Source: Thermosipho melanesiensis BI429
Lineage (GTDB): Bacteria; Thermotogota; Thermotogae; Thermotogales; Fervidobacteriaceae
Direction: 5' to 3'
Assembly: GCF_000016905.1 (NCBI RefSeq)
Contig: NC_009616.1
Coordinates: 62,001-126,000 of the forward strand
Length of the DNA: 64,000 nucleotides
Below are positions 18,501 through 28,285 of the stretch, in pieces. Numbering within the stretch: position 1 is the stretch's first letter; each line of letters begins with the position of its first letter. The position numbers and the translations under genes are program-made. The notes below the pieces were generated by a model. It had not been told where the DNA came from and ran no database searches. It saw nothing but the letters and a program-made list of their open reading frames with translations.

Positions 18501-19499
18501 TTATATTTCAACAGTTTTCAAATATTTAGCTGCATCTTCTGGTGGAACAGGATTTATGTAAAATCCAGATCCCCATTCAAAGCCCGCAACCCTTGTTAAT
18601 CTTGGCATAATTTCGACATGCCAGTGATAATAAATTTTTCCTTCTTCGTAAGTTGGAGAAGTATGAATAACAAAATTATACGGTGGATTGTCTAAAACCT
18701 TGTAAATTCTATAAAGACTATTCCTCAAAATCTTGGCAAATGTTTCAACTTGTTCCTCAGAAATCAATCCAAAATTATGCGAGTGTTCTTTTGGAATTAT
18801 CCAAGTCTCAAATTGAAATCTAGAAGCATATGGTGCAAAAGCAATAAAGTGTTCATTTTCTTCAATAATTCTTCTGTTTTCAATCTTTTCTTGTGAAATC
18901 ATGTCACAAAAAACACATCTTTCTTTGTAATCATAATAATCTTTTGCTCCATTCATTTCCTCTAAAACTCTCTTTGGAATACTTGGTATGGCTATAATCT
19001 GACTATGAGGATGCGGAAGTGATGCCCCACCTAAGGCACCGTGATTCCTGAATATCAAAACATACTTTATTCTCTCATCCTTTTCTATCTCTTTGTACCT
19101 TTTCACATAAGCCCAAACAACCTCTTTTGCCTGTTTATCATCATACAGTGCAAAGGTACTGTTGTGATCAGGTGTTTCCACAATAACTTCATGGTACCCA
19201 AAACCCGCCATTGCATCGTACATACCATGACCATACTTTTGGATTTCTATATTTGGATCAACAGCAGGAAATTTATTTGGAACAACTCTTACCCACCAAC
19301 CAGGGGAATTAGGTTCAGTATCTTCCGGTCTAAAAGCCAAAACTTCAGGAGGTGTTGTATGTTCATTACCATAATCAAATGGGCAAAATCCCCCTTGCTT
19401 TTCTTCCTTTGGAACTGAAAAATCATGTGGTCTTTTTGCACGTTCTGTTGCAATTATAACCCATCTTCTTACCACAGGATCCTTCCTGTATTCAGGCAT
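18501..19499 (-). CDS. galT: galactose-1-phosphate uridylyltransferase
   Basis: 332 residues. GalT swaps UMP between UDP-glucose and galactose-1-phosphate in the Leloir pathway. The catalytic 'HPHSQ' is at residues 163-167, with His165 as the nucleophile position; 'CPFDYG' (Cys39) and 'CVFC' are probable zinc ligands, and 'HWHVEIMPR' lies near the C-terminus. It is the last gene of the long minus-strand run that begins at hrcA and follows glgA by 13 bases, with AAAGGAGG before its ATG. Confidence 0.93.
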   Translation of the reverse strand: MPEYRKDPVVRRWVIIATERAKRPHDFSVPKEEKQGGFCPFDYGNEHTTPPEVLAFRPEDTEPNSPGWWVRVVPNKFPAVDPNIEIQKYGHGMYDAMAGFGYHEVIVETPDHNSTFALYDDKQAKEVVWAYVKRYKEIEKDERIKYVLIFRNHGALGGASLPHPHSQIIAIPSIPKRVLEEMNGAKDYYDYKERCVFCDMISQEKIENRRIIEENEHFIAFAPYASRFQFETWIIPKEHSHNFGLISEEQVETFAKILRNSLYRIYKVLDNPPYNFVIHTSPTYEEGKIYYHWHVEIMPRLTRVAGFEWGSGFYINPVPPEDAAKYLKTVEI

Positions 19500-19512
19500 A
19501 AAAATTCCTCCT

Positions 19513-20958
19513 TTAAATTCTTTTACTCATTGCTTTGTTATATAATTTAACATATTCTTTTGCAGATCTTTCCCATGAAAGATCGGTTTTCATTGCATTA
19601 TCAATAAGTTTTTTCCAATGAACTTTTTTATTTTTGTAAAAATCCAAAGCCCTTGCTACAGCTTTGAGTAATTTTGATGAATCATACTCAACAAACCCAA
19701 AGCCATTTCCCGTCATCTTATTTTCATCGTATTCCAAAACAGTATCCGCAAGTCCACCTGTATACCTTACAATAGGTATCGTTCCATACCTTAAGCTGTA
19801 CATTTGTCCTAACCCACAAGGTTCATATCTTGAAGGCATCAAGAACATATCACTTGCCGCATAAATCTTTTGTGCAAGATTTATATCAAATTTCACATTA
19901 GCAGAAACATTCTTTGGAAATTCCTGTTGAGCTTTTTTAAACATCTCTTCGTACTTTTCATCACCTGTGCCTAAAATTACAAATTGAATATCATAATTCA
20001 CTATATATCTAAGAACTTCAGATAAAATATCCAATCCCTTTTGATCAACAAGTCTTGTTATCATACCAATCATAGGTATACGTCTATCTTCAGGTAATCC
20101 TAACTCTTTTTGTAACCTCACCTTATTCTCATACTTTTTATCTATGTTATCCAAAGAATAGTTTACAAAAATCCTCTTATCAGTTTCTGGATTGTATTCA
20201 TCATAGTCTATTCCATTCAAAACACCGTATAAATCTGCACTTCTAAGTCTTAATACACCATCAAGCTTTTCTCCATATTCCTTAGTTTGAATCTCATTTG
20301 CATAAGTTGGACTTACTGTATTTATAATATCCGAGTAAAGAATACCACCTTTCAAAAAATTAATTTTCCCATAAAATTCTATTCCATCTATATTGTACAA
20401 ATAATTCGGCAAGCCCGAAAATTCCATATATTTGCTGTCAAAAATACCTTGATAACCCAAGTTGTGAATCGTCAAAAGTGTAACCGTTTTTGCATAAAAC
20501 TCATCTTCCTTGTAAAGCGTTTTTAAATAAACTGGTATTAAACTTGTTTGCCAATCATTAACATGTAAAACATCCATTTGCAAATCTAACACTTTTAAAG
20601 TTTCAAGTACTGCAGCAGAAAAATATATAGCCTGTTCAGCTAGATCTGGTCCTTCATATACATTTTCTGCCGAAAAATAATATTCATTTGCTACAAAATA
20701 TATAGGAACATTTGTTTTAGGCACAATGGTTTTGTAAATATCAAAGGTCTCATCGGTCTTTAGGTATGGAATACTAATCTTTTCCATTACTTTATCTAAA
20801 TTTCTCGCATTTTTTTCTACAACTTTATGTTTAGGCATTATTACAATTGGTTTTACAGAAGCTTTTTCTAAATACTTAGGAAGTGCTCCAACCACATCGG
20901 CAAGTCCCCCCACTTTTGCAAAAGGGTACACTTCATAAGAAATAAGAGCAACTTTCAT
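19513..20958 (-). CDS. glgA: glycogen synthase (ADP-glucose type)
   Basis: 481 residues from the ATG at 20958, six bases after GGAGGTG; an upstream in-frame ATG precedes that site and is not used. GlgA elongates alpha-1,4-glucan from a nucleotide sugar. The GT5 signature 'KVGGLADVVGALPKYL' begins at Lys15, 'HNLGYQG' is present, and the C-terminal GT-B half has 'LMPSRYEPCGLGQMYSLRYG'. It is the penultimate gene of the hrcA run; no branching enzyme or glgC is visible. Confidence 0.95.
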   Translation of the reverse strand: MKVALISYEVYPFAKVGGLADVVGALPKYLEKASVKPIVIMPKHKVVEKNARNLDKVMEKISIPYLKTDETFDIYKTIVPKTNVPIYFVANEYYFSAENVYEGPDLAEQAIYFSAAVLETLKVLDLQMDVLHVNDWQTSLIPVYLKTLYKEDEFYAKTVTLLTIHNLGYQGIFDSKYMEFSGLPNYLYNIDGIEFYGKINFLKGGILYSDIINTVSPTYANEIQTKEYGEKLDGVLRLRSADLYGVLNGIDYDEYNPETDKRIFVNYSLDNIDKKYENKVRLQKELGLPEDRRIPMIGMITRLVDQKGLDILSEVLRYIVNYDIQFVILGTGDEKYEEMFKKAQQEFPKNVSANVKFDINLAQKIYAASDMFLMPSRYEPCGLGQMYSLRYGTIPIVRYTGGLADTVLEYDENKMTGNGFGFVEYDSSKLLKAVARALDFYKNKKVHWKKLIDNAMKTDLSWERSAKEYVKLYNKAMSKRI

Positions 20959-20963
20959 AATTT

Positions 20964-21593
20964 TCACCTCCATTTATCCAAAGAAATACCACTATCGTGA
21001 GTAAAAACTAAATAATCGGTTTTAGAAACAAATTTCCTAACAAATCTCGCACATTCATCATCTCTCAACATTCTCATTATATCATAAAACTCCACTCTAG
21101 TCATAACAATATCACCTGGAAAAAACACTCTTCCAAAATTTTCCGTTTCAACAACAAATGAACAATGTTCTTTTGCATGCCATGGTGTGTGGTATACATT
21201 TATTTTATCAAATAAAATATCCCCGTCTTTAAACGTTTGGAAACTATTCCACGAATCTAAAATCATCTTATACTGTTTTCCCACAATCATTCCAAATTTT
21301 TCGTAGTTTTTCTTTAAAAAATTTTCGTGCAAATGTACCGTTGCATTTTTAAAGAAAATAGAATTGTAAGCATGATCAAGATGAAAATGTGTCAATACAA
21401 TGTCTGTAATATCGTCTGTTGTAAGATTTCTCTCTTTCAATTTTTCCTCTAAAATGGAATGTGTAACATAATCTCCCGGTTCAATCAATATTTTCCTATC
21501 TTTTTCCTCAAGCAAAGCAACTGAACAAAAGGTCGCCTTTGCCCTATTTGGAATACTTATCAATCCACCTTCAATTAAAAGATCAAGCTTCAT
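20964..21593 (-). CDS. MBL-fold metallo-hydrolase
   Basis: 209 residues with the metallo-beta-lactamase fold. Metal ligands are 'THFHLDH' (HxHxDH motif), a histidine in 'YHTPWHAKEH', an aspartate in 'FFPGDIV' and a late histidine in 'VFTHDSG'. The arrangement resembles lactonase-like members, but the substrate is not predictable. The start overlaps the end of the regulator gene by 11 bases and the stop lies five bases before glgA, so it is co-transcribed with both. Confidence 0.8.
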   Translation of the reverse strand: MKLDLLIEGGLISIPNRAKATFCSVALLEEKDRKILIEPGDYVTHSILEEKLKERNLTTDDITDIVLTHFHLDHAYNSIFFKNATVHLHENFLKKNYEKFGMIVGKQYKMILDSWNSFQTFKDGDILFDKINVYHTPWHAKEHCSFVVETENFGRVFFPGDIVMTRVEFYDIMRMLRDDECARFVRKFVSKTDYLVFTHDSGISLDKWR

Positions 21594-23277
21594 ATCTCTC
21601 CCCCTTTTTCAACAATCCATATCTTTCCATTTTGTAATACAATGTCCTCAAACTAATCTTCAATTTTTTTGCAGTTAATGTTCTGTCTCCATTATTTTCT
21701 TTCAAAGAAGATTCAATCATCTTCCTTTCAAAATCTTCTACCATTGACCTTAAAGATCCCTCTTTTTTCAAAATAGAATTATTCTCCAAAAATAAAAGAG
21801 GAATATGTCTTTTATCAAGTATCGTCTCACCAATATCCATATTAATTATTGCCCTTCCAATGATATTTTCTAATTCTCTTATATTCCCAGGCCAATCATA
21901 TTTTTTCAAATATTCAACTGCATTATCCGTAATATCTACAACATTTCTTCCGTATTGTCTTCCAATCTTTTTTGCAAGAAATTTTGCAAGTTCCTCTATA
22001 TCTTCTTTTCTTTCCCTCAAAGGCGGAATATATATGGGAAATACATTTAATCTATAATAAAGATCTATCAGAAATTGTTCTTTTCTAATAAGTTCTTCTA
22101 TATTCATATTTGTAGAAGCAATTATTCTAACATTAACTTTTTTTACTCTATTAGAACCTATAGGCAAAAACTCTCTATTTTCAATAAACCGTAATATCTT
22201 TGCTTGAACCGAGATAGGCATCTTACCAATTTCATCTAAAAATAAAGTGCCACCTTCTGCCTCTTCAATCAAACCTTTCTGTCCAAATGTATCTTTTGTA
22301 TATCCAAATAACTCTATTTCTAACATATTTTCAGGAATGGCAGCACAATTAACTGTAACGAAAGGATTATTTTTTCTATTACTTTCATTATGGATTGCAT
22401 GTGCAAAAAGCTCCTTTCCAGTTCCACTTTCCCCTCTAAGAAAAACAGTTGCAGGCGTTTTAGCTACCTTTTTTGCTTGCTCTTTTGCTATTAAAAGCTT
22501 TTCACTTTTTCCAATAATATCATCAAAGGTATATTGTGCTTTTAGTTGCCTAATATATCTTTTTACTTCATTTAACTCCCTGGTTAATTCAAGTATCTCT
22601 GAAACATCATGAACAACCGCAACACTTCCACTAAATTTTCCTCTTACGATTAAAGGCATAGCATTAACTATTACTTCCCTTTTTAATGGCCCTACTTTTA
22701 ACCTAGCGTTAAAAATAGGCTTTTTAGTCCTTGCGACTTTCATATGTATACTTTCTCCTTCAGCTATATCAACAGTTGCAGGTTTTCCAATTACCTCTTC
22801 TGGCTTAAGTCCTGTTATCTTTGTATATGCCTTATTCACCAAAACAATATATCCATTTTCATCGGCAACAGAAATAGCATCATATGTTGAATCAATAATT
22901 GCCTTTAATCTTGCTTCTATCTGGTGTAGATTGGTAATCTCTTCTGCAAGTTTTCTCATACTTGTTATATCCCTAAATACGGCAACAGCTCCTAAAATAT
23001 TTCCACATTCATCTGTAAGCGGCATCCTAGAGGTTATTATTATATTTTCTCCAACATTTTGTACCTCATCAACTTCTGGTACTCCTGTTTGTACTACAAT
23101 GTGCAATCTAGTATTAGGAATTACATCTGCTACATGCTTCCCAATAAATCCTTCTTTTAATTTCAATATATGCATCGCTCTTTTGTTTATATATAAAATT
23201 TTCGCATCTTTATCAACTATTATTACTCCTTCAATAATTGATTCAAGGACCGTTCTGTAAAATTTCATTAACTCCAT
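21583..23277 (-). CDS. PAS-AAA+-Fis transcriptional regulator lacking the GAFTGA motif
   Basis: 564 residues from the ATG at 23277. Two PAS domains (about 5-110 and 120-220) come first, then an AAA+ domain with Walker A 'GESGTGKE' and Walker B 'GGTLFLDEIGKM', and a Fis-type helix-turn-helix at the end (LTAKKLKISLRTLYYKM). The architecture is that of sigma-54 enhancer-binding proteins. However, where GAFTGA should follow 'ELFGYTK' the sequence reads 'DTFGQK', so the loop that contacts sigma-54 is gone. It therefore probably works with the primary sigma factor or as a repressor. The signal sensed by the PAS domains is unknown. Confidence 0.85.
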   Translation of the reverse strand: MELMKFYRTVLESIIEGVIIVDKDAKILYINKRAMHILKLKEGFIGKHVADVIPNTRLHIVVQTGVPEVDEVQNVGENIIITSRMPLTDECGNILGAVAVFRDITSMRKLAEEITNLHQIEARLKAIIDSTYDAISVADENGYIVLVNKAYTKITGLKPEEVIGKPATVDIAEGESIHMKVARTKKPIFNARLKVGPLKREVIVNAMPLIVRGKFSGSVAVVHDVSEILELTRELNEVKRYIRQLKAQYTFDDIIGKSEKLLIAKEQAKKVAKTPATVFLRGESGTGKELFAHAIHNESNRKNNPFVTVNCAAIPENMLEIELFGYTKDTFGQKGLIEEAEGGTLFLDEIGKMPISVQAKILRFIENREFLPIGSNRVKKVNVRIIASTNMNIEELIRKEQFLIDLYYRLNVFPIYIPPLRERKEDIEELAKFLAKKIGRQYGRNVVDITDNAVEYLKKYDWPGNIRELENIIGRAIINMDIGETILDKRHIPLLFLENNSILKKEGSLRSMVEDFERKMIESSLKENNGDRTLTAKKLKISLRTLYYKMERYGLLKKGERYEA

Positions 23278-23278
23278 A

Positions 23279-23689
23279 TTATTCACCAATTACTTTAACG
23301 ACTACTCTTTTTCTTCTCTGACCGTCATACTCTGCATAAAATATTTGCTCCCAAGGTCCTAGATCCAAACGGCCGTTTGTTACAGGTAACACCACCTGAT
23401 GATGCGTTAAAATTCTTTTTAAGTGTGCATCCCCATTATCTTCTCCAGTCCAATGGTGATTGTATTCTGCAACTGGTGCAAGTTTTTCTAACCATTCCCA
23501 TATATCCTTGTGTAGACCAGATTCATCATCATTGACAATTATCCCTGCAGTAATATGCATAGCTGACACAAGACAAAACCCCTCTTTTATTCCACTCTTT
23601 TTCACAATATTTTCAATTGTATCCGTTATCCTTACAAGTTCTTTTCTTTTCTTAGTGTTAAACCATAAGTATTCTGTATAACTCTTCAT
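23279..23689 (-). CDS. YjbQ family protein (secondary thiamine-phosphate synthase-like)
   Basis: 136 residues from the ATG at 23689, which overlaps the upstream stop as ATGA; a GTG four codons earlier is part of the ribosome binding site. The UPF0047/YjbQ family is marked by '[11 protein letters not shown]', '[19 protein letters not shown]' and '[16 protein letters not shown]'. The E. coli member has a weak thiamine-phosphate synthase activity; its true role is not settled. It sits between an ATP-grasp ligase and the PAS regulator. Confidence 0.85.
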   Translation of the reverse strand: MKSYTEYLWFNTKKRKELVRITDTIENIVKKSGIKEGFCLVSAMHITAGIIVNDDESGLHKDIWEWLEKLAPVAEYNHHWTGEDNGDAHLKRILTHHQVVLPVTNGRLDLGPWEQIFYAEYDGQRRKRVVVKVIGE

Positions 23690-24618
23690 AACAAACCCCA
23701 CCTTTCCATAGAAATTTCCAAAATCTTTAAAACCAATTTATCATAATCACAACCAGCCGCTTTCGCCATTTTTGTAATATCAGAATAAACAGGAACAAGT
23801 TGTGGCATAGAATTAACTTCTAAAAAGTATATTTCACCGCCTTTTATTCTTAAATCCATTCTAGCATAATCTCTTAAATTCAGCACCCTAAAAAGTTTTT
23901 GTGCATAATATTTTATTTTTTTCTCAAGATCAACATCTAAATTAGCCGGACAAATATACCTTGTTTGTTCTCCATAATAGTGTTTTACTCTATATGAATA
24001 AAATCGTTCAAGTTCTTTTGGTAACGACGAAAAATCTATTTCAAGTATAGGTAATACTTCAGGCTTTTTATTTCCTATTACCCCTACACTAAACTCCCGA
24101 CCATCTATGAATTTTTCAACAAGTGCCGGCTGAGAAAATTCATCATGTATTTTTTTCACCTGTTTTTTTAAATCTTCTAAATTATCCACTATTGAATCTT
24201 TTGTAATACCCTTTGCACTTCCCTCACGTGGTGGTTTTACTATGTACTTACCATCTATATAATTTGGTATTTCACCTACGTCAACCACATAAAAATCCGG
24301 TGTTGGAATATTATATTGCTTCATTATTATTTTCGTTGTGATTTTATCAAGACAAATGGCATGTGTAAATGTATTTGAAGAAGTATATGGAATACCTAGA
24401 AAATCTAACACGGATGGAACATGGACTTGTTTTACTTCCTTTCCCCCTTTGTTAGAAAGATTAAAAACAAAATCATATTTATTTATTTTTCTCAAAAAAT
24501 CCTCATCAAATCTAACAATTTCACATTTGTATTTTTTGGAAATTGCATCTTTTATAGCATTTATCATTTTTTTCTCTTCATTGTTTATATTTTTATCGCA
24601 AACTACGGCTATTTTCAT
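23686..24618 (-). CDS. ATP-grasp ligase, D-alanine-D-alanine ligase-like
   Basis: 310 residues with the ATP-grasp fold of the Ddl family: '[14 protein letters not shown]' (ATP-binding lysine), '[13 protein letters not shown]' and '[13 protein letters not shown]' (Mg-binding Glu-Asn). The N-terminal 'FNLSNKGG' is unlike the usual 'FxxLHGxxGEDG' of true Ddl, and no mur genes are near. It may instead ligate another amino or hydroxy acid. It is coupled by ATGA overlaps to the B12-type gene upstream and yjbQ downstream, which suggests a metabolic role within that group. Confidence 0.75.
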
Positions 24619-26240
24619 AACATCTCCTCCCTTCTAAGCAAATTTATCCTTTTTTCCTCAGGGAGTATTTTACCGTTATCATCTATGGCATAGCATGCTC
24701 CATCAATTACTTTTGTCTCAAACCTTCCTTTAGCTACTGACATACCCTTCAATCCCGGTGCATCTAAAATCCCAAGTCTAACGGCATTATATATTACCTC
24801 TGGTTCAATCAACGGGTCTTTATATCCTTTCCCCAATTCCTTTATTGCCTCAATAATTACCATAGCTTCTTTTATTAGTTCTTCAACACGTTTTTCATCA
24901 GAGATTATTGGTAATCCATCCAAAGTCGTGTTTACCGCTTTTTTTACCATTTTTACACTTTCAATAATCTCTTTGCTCGTTGCTCTTCTAATAGCCTCTG
25001 AATAGGAAACAACGTGGACTATATCTGGTTCAAGGTACATGCCATAAAACATGGTCCCCACCAACTGACCCATAGCCGAATACTCATCGGCAGGAAATGA
25101 TAAAAGACCAGTCCTGATCATTGTATACGCTCTAAAATTTTCATCTTCAAGTTCCTTTATTAGGCGTCTTTTTGCTAACTGTTTTGCAAGGTCATACCTT
25201 GGAGAAAGTCCCGGCGGAGTAGAAAGCATATACTGTGCAACATAATGCTTAACCCCCAGTTTCTTTGCATTATACGCTGCAAGATAAAAAGTGGCTACTT
25301 CCACAGCATCATGCGCATATCTTAAAGACCATTGATGAGCCTCATTTATTTCAACAGGGACGTTATTTTCCGCATTCCATTTTATCGCTTCCTGATTCTC
25401 CCTTATTGCCTCTAGTAAGTTTCTATCAGACCTTCTATCAAGTTCTGAATACCATGTAAGTGGAATTGCAGCCCATGCATTGTTAATTGTTTCTTTCAAA
25501 ATCTTTGAAAAGGCAACAAGCTCTCTTGTTCCACTATAGCTTCTTACCAACGGGTAATTCCCCCTTCTTGTGGCATTATACAACCTTTTAAAATCTCCTA
25601 TGCTCCTTATTGGAACACCACCTGCACCATCTTGTTTTTCATCCATTTTTTCTGGTTCAAAAAAATATTGTTGGCAATTTTGATCTGGCGCAAGAGAAAT
25701 TATATCCAAAAGTCCAGATTCCGCAAGTATTTTTACGTGTTTCTCTGTTTCTTCTAAGGTTGCAAGCCCTATATGATGTCTAAATAGTGGGTATGGTTTT
25801 TTGTAGGCAATTCTGTCAGGTAAAAATTGAGGTGGAACATTCTCGTTTTCTCTCCTTAAATTTTCATTTCTAAGCCACATAACAATTTCATCTATTTCTT
25901 GGGTTCCATCAAATATCTTTTTAAAAAGTGGTATTTTTCTTGCAACAGCTCCTGTTTCTACAGTACCGCCAAATACATATATCTTTTTATCTAATTTATT
26001 TCTTTTAACCTTTTCAAATAAATCATCTAATAAATTTTTCAATGCCTTTGGATCTAATCTATAACTAATAGCTACAATATCGGGATCGGTCTCAATTATT
26101 GCACCAATTAATTTATCAATTGAAACTGCTCCACCTAAGTAAATTGTTTTGTACCCTTCTCTTTCACCTAATTTCAAAAAATTCAAAAGTCCAGCTATAT
26201 GTACACAACTTCCAATGGATGCACCTAGTATCTTTCTCAT
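24615..26240 (-). CDS. B12-binding-domain protein with TIM-barrel-like C-terminus
   Basis: 541 residues. The first ~130 look like a Rossmann-type cobalamin-binding domain: 'GSCVHIAGLLNFLKLGEREGYKTIYLGGAV' with the lower-ligand histidine in place, although the usual aspartate of DxHxxG reads cysteine, followed by 'DIVAISYRL'. The remaining ~400 residues resemble the barrel subunit of B12-dependent mutases (PLVRSYSGTRELVAF, EINEAHQWSLRYAHDAVEV). This could be a fused mutase, but the substrate is not known to me. It is translationally coupled to the opine-type dehydrogenase before it and the ATP-grasp ligase after it. Confidence 0.65.
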   Translation of the reverse strand: MRKILGASIGSCVHIAGLLNFLKLGEREGYKTIYLGGAVSIDKLIGAIIETDPDIVAISYRLDPKALKNLLDDLFEKVKRNKLDKKIYVFGGTVETGAVARKIPLFKKIFDGTQEIDEIVMWLRNENLRRENENVPPQFLPDRIAYKKPYPLFRHHIGLATLEETEKHVKILAESGLLDIISLAPDQNCQQYFFEPEKMDEKQDGAGGVPIRSIGDFKRLYNATRRGNYPLVRSYSGTRELVAFSKILKETINNAWAAIPLTWYSELDRRSDRNLLEAIRENQEAIKWNAENNVPVEINEAHQWSLRYAHDAVEVATFYLAAYNAKKLGVKHYVAQYMLSTPPGLSPRYDLAKQLAKRRLIKELEDENFRAYTMIRTGLLSFPADEYSAMGQLVGTMFYGMYLEPDIVHVVSYSEAIRRATSKEIIESVKMVKKAVNTTLDGLPIISDEKRVEELIKEAMVIIEAIKELGKGYKDPLIEPEVIYNAVRLGILDAPGLKGMSVAKGRFETKVIDGACYAIDDNGKILPEEKRINLLRREEML

Positions 26241-27316
26241 ATTACACCCCCTTCGTGTATAAATCTAATAAATTCCTGCAAGTCCAAATTTTCTATACCA
26301 AGCCTTTTCAGCGTTCGTCCTTCTCTGTAAAAATCCCTGCCCATCATAATCGAAGAAAGATATATAATCGAATCAATGGCCGGAGTCTTTATACCAAACT
26401 TTCTCGCAATTTCAGACATTGGTACCAAACTCATAGGTACATCTTCGAGTATATACCTATTCTGCAAACTTGGCGGAGCGATTATTCCCTGATAGCCTGA
26501 ATTGTTATGGATAACTTCATACAAATTTCCACCCAAAACATCGTATGCATAATTTAACCAATCTTTTGCGGTAAGTGGTTGTATTCCTAATGTTCTTGCA
26601 ATTGCACATCTCTCATAATCTATTTTTTCCAATACTCTTGCAACTGATGGTGTAATACCTTCAAGATAAAATTCGAATTTTCCAAAAGTACTTTCTACTC
26701 GTCCTGCATTTAAAATCAATGTTGCAGGGTGAAATACCGCACCAATGTTGTTAAAACTTGTATAAAGTATAGAATCTATAACCTGAAATTCAGGGATTAC
26801 ATCCTCTAAAATTTCTCTTAAAATTGGATTGTGTTTCGAAGGAAGCGCGGAAACAGGAACGGCATTTTTTATCCTAAAGATATGCGAAACTCCAGGATTT
26901 GACGTTCTTGAAGCAAACAAAAACGTTTGGGTTTCTGCTATAATTATTTTTTCACTCTTTTCCCTTAACTTTCTGTAAAATTCCAAAGCACCAAAAGTAC
27001 GCCCTGGATTTAATATAAAAATTTGATCATCTTCAACATATGGATAAATTTTTTCTGCTATATCTGCATGTGCAAAAGCGGGAACTACAATCATAACCAA
27101 TTTGGCATCCTCTAATGCTTCTTTTATATCATTAGTTACATTAAAAATCTTCACAGTTGCATTTATCTCGCCTTCTAACCTTATTATTTTTGACTTCATA
27201 AATGATGAAATTCTTTTAATACTCCTATTGTATAAAGTAACTTTAAAACCTCTTAACGTCAAAAAACCAGCTAGGGCAAGACCTCCATTCCCCGCACCTA
27301 TTACAGATATATTCAC
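26237..27316 (-). CDS. octopine/nopaline-type NAD(P) dehydrogenase
   Basis: 359 residues. The N-terminal Rossmann motif 'VIGAGNGGLALAGFL' binds NAD(P); the C-terminal helical domain 'FNNIGAVFHPATLILNAGRVE' with a catalytic-type histidine is that of opine dehydrogenases, which reductively couple an amino acid to a 2-oxoacid or run the reverse. The start is GTG after GAGGGGGGG. It overlaps the B12-type gene as ATGA. Reaction partners are unknown, but the next gene codes for a 2-hydroxyacid dehydrogenase, which would share 2-oxoacid substrates. Confidence 0.8.
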   Translation of the reverse strand: MNISVIGAGNGGLALAGFLTLRGFKVTLYNRSIKRISSFMKSKIIRLEGEINATVKIFNVTNDIKEALEDAKLVMIVVPAFAHADIAEKIYPYVEDDQIFILNPGRTFGALEFYRKLREKSEKIIIAETQTFLFASRTSNPGVSHIFRIKNAVPVSALPSKHNPILREILEDVIPEFQVIDSILYTSFNNIGAVFHPATLILNAGRVESTFGKFEFYLEGITPSVARVLEKIDYERCAIARTLGIQPLTAKDWLNYAYDVLGGNLYEVIHNNSGYQGIIAPPSLQNRYILEDVPMSLVPMSEIARKFGIKTPAIDSIIYLSSIMMGRDFYREGRTLKRLGIENLDLQEFIRFIHEGGVI

Positions 27317-27329
27317 GTTATCCCCCCCT

Positions 27330-28280
27330 CTAATACATTAACTCAGGATCAACCATAGTTAATGGTTTTCCTGTCTCTAAAAAAGACTTAATATTTTTAA
27401 ACAATTCATCTATCCTTCCATTTTGTCCCTCTATTGTATACCCACCGACATGAGGTGACAAAACAACGTTTTTAAATTTATGTATGGGATAGTTGAAAGG
27501 CAAGATGATTTCCCTTTCTTTTGAAGGATAATTATACCAAACATCTGAGGCAAACCCTTTTAAGATTTCCTTTTCAAGAACTTCATATAAAGCACTTTCA
27601 TCTATTAATTCTCCACGTCCTACATTTATTAAAAATTTTCCATCCATATTGAAAAGAAGTTCTCTATTAATAATATACTTTGTTTTATTGGTTAGAGGTA
27701 ATGCCAAATACACAACTTGCGCCTCTTTAACTGCTTCATCCAATTTATTTGTTATTTTATCAAACTCTCCTATCTGTTCTAATTTATTTCTAAACCCTAC
27801 AATATAACAACTAAACCCTTTCAACAACTTCGCTATATTTTTTCCGATAACTCCTGTACCCAATATAGCAACTTTTTTATTTTGCAAAGAAAACCAATAA
27901 TCTTCTTCCTTAAATCCAACTGCAAATCCATGCCAAATTCCCTTTTCAAGATCATTATGATATTCAACCACTCTTCCCATAAGTGCCAAAGATAAAGCCA
28001 CAGCCCTCTCCGCAACCATCTTTCCATTCCCATGTGAATTGGAAACTACAATATTTCTTTCTTTTAAAATTTTCCATGGTAATTTGTCCGCCCCCGTCCA
28101 AGGAACAAAAATTGCCTTTAACTTTTTTGCTTTTTTTACTTGTTCTTCTGTCAAAAAACCACCTACAACTATATCTACCTCATCTAGCAATTCAATATCT
28201 GTATACCAATCAATTTGCTTAAACTCTTCTATTCTCTTTTTAAAATAATCTGTAATCTTAGTTAACACAAGCGCTTTCAT
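27330..28280 (-). CDS. D-isomer-specific 2-hydroxyacid dehydrogenase
   Basis: 316 residues from the ATG at 28280, five bases after GAGGTGA. The family reduces 2-oxoacids to D-2-hydroxyacids with NAD(P)H. The nucleotide site 'ILGTGVIGKNIAKLLKGF' is near residue 140, the catalytic arginine lies in 'NVGRGELID' and the histidine in 'LSPHVGGYT'. With the glycerate kinase gene directly before it, a hydroxypyruvate/glycerate role is plausible, though not proven. Confidence 0.85.
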   Translation of the reverse strand: MKALVLTKITDYFKKRIEEFKQIDWYTDIELLDEVDIVVGGFLTEEQVKKAKKLKAIFVPWTGADKLPWKILKERNIVVSNSHGNGKMVAERAVALSLALMGRVVEYHNDLEKGIWHGFAVGFKEEDYWFSLQNKKVAILGTGVIGKNIAKLLKGFSCYIVGFRNKLEQIGEFDKITNKLDEAVKEAQVVYLALPLTNKTKYIINRELLFNMDGKFLINVGRGELIDESALYEVLEKEILKGFASDVWYNYPSKEREIILPFNYPIHKFKNVVLSPHVGGYTIEGQNGRIDELFKNIKSFLETGKPLTMVDPELMY

Positions 28281-28285
28281 GCTCA

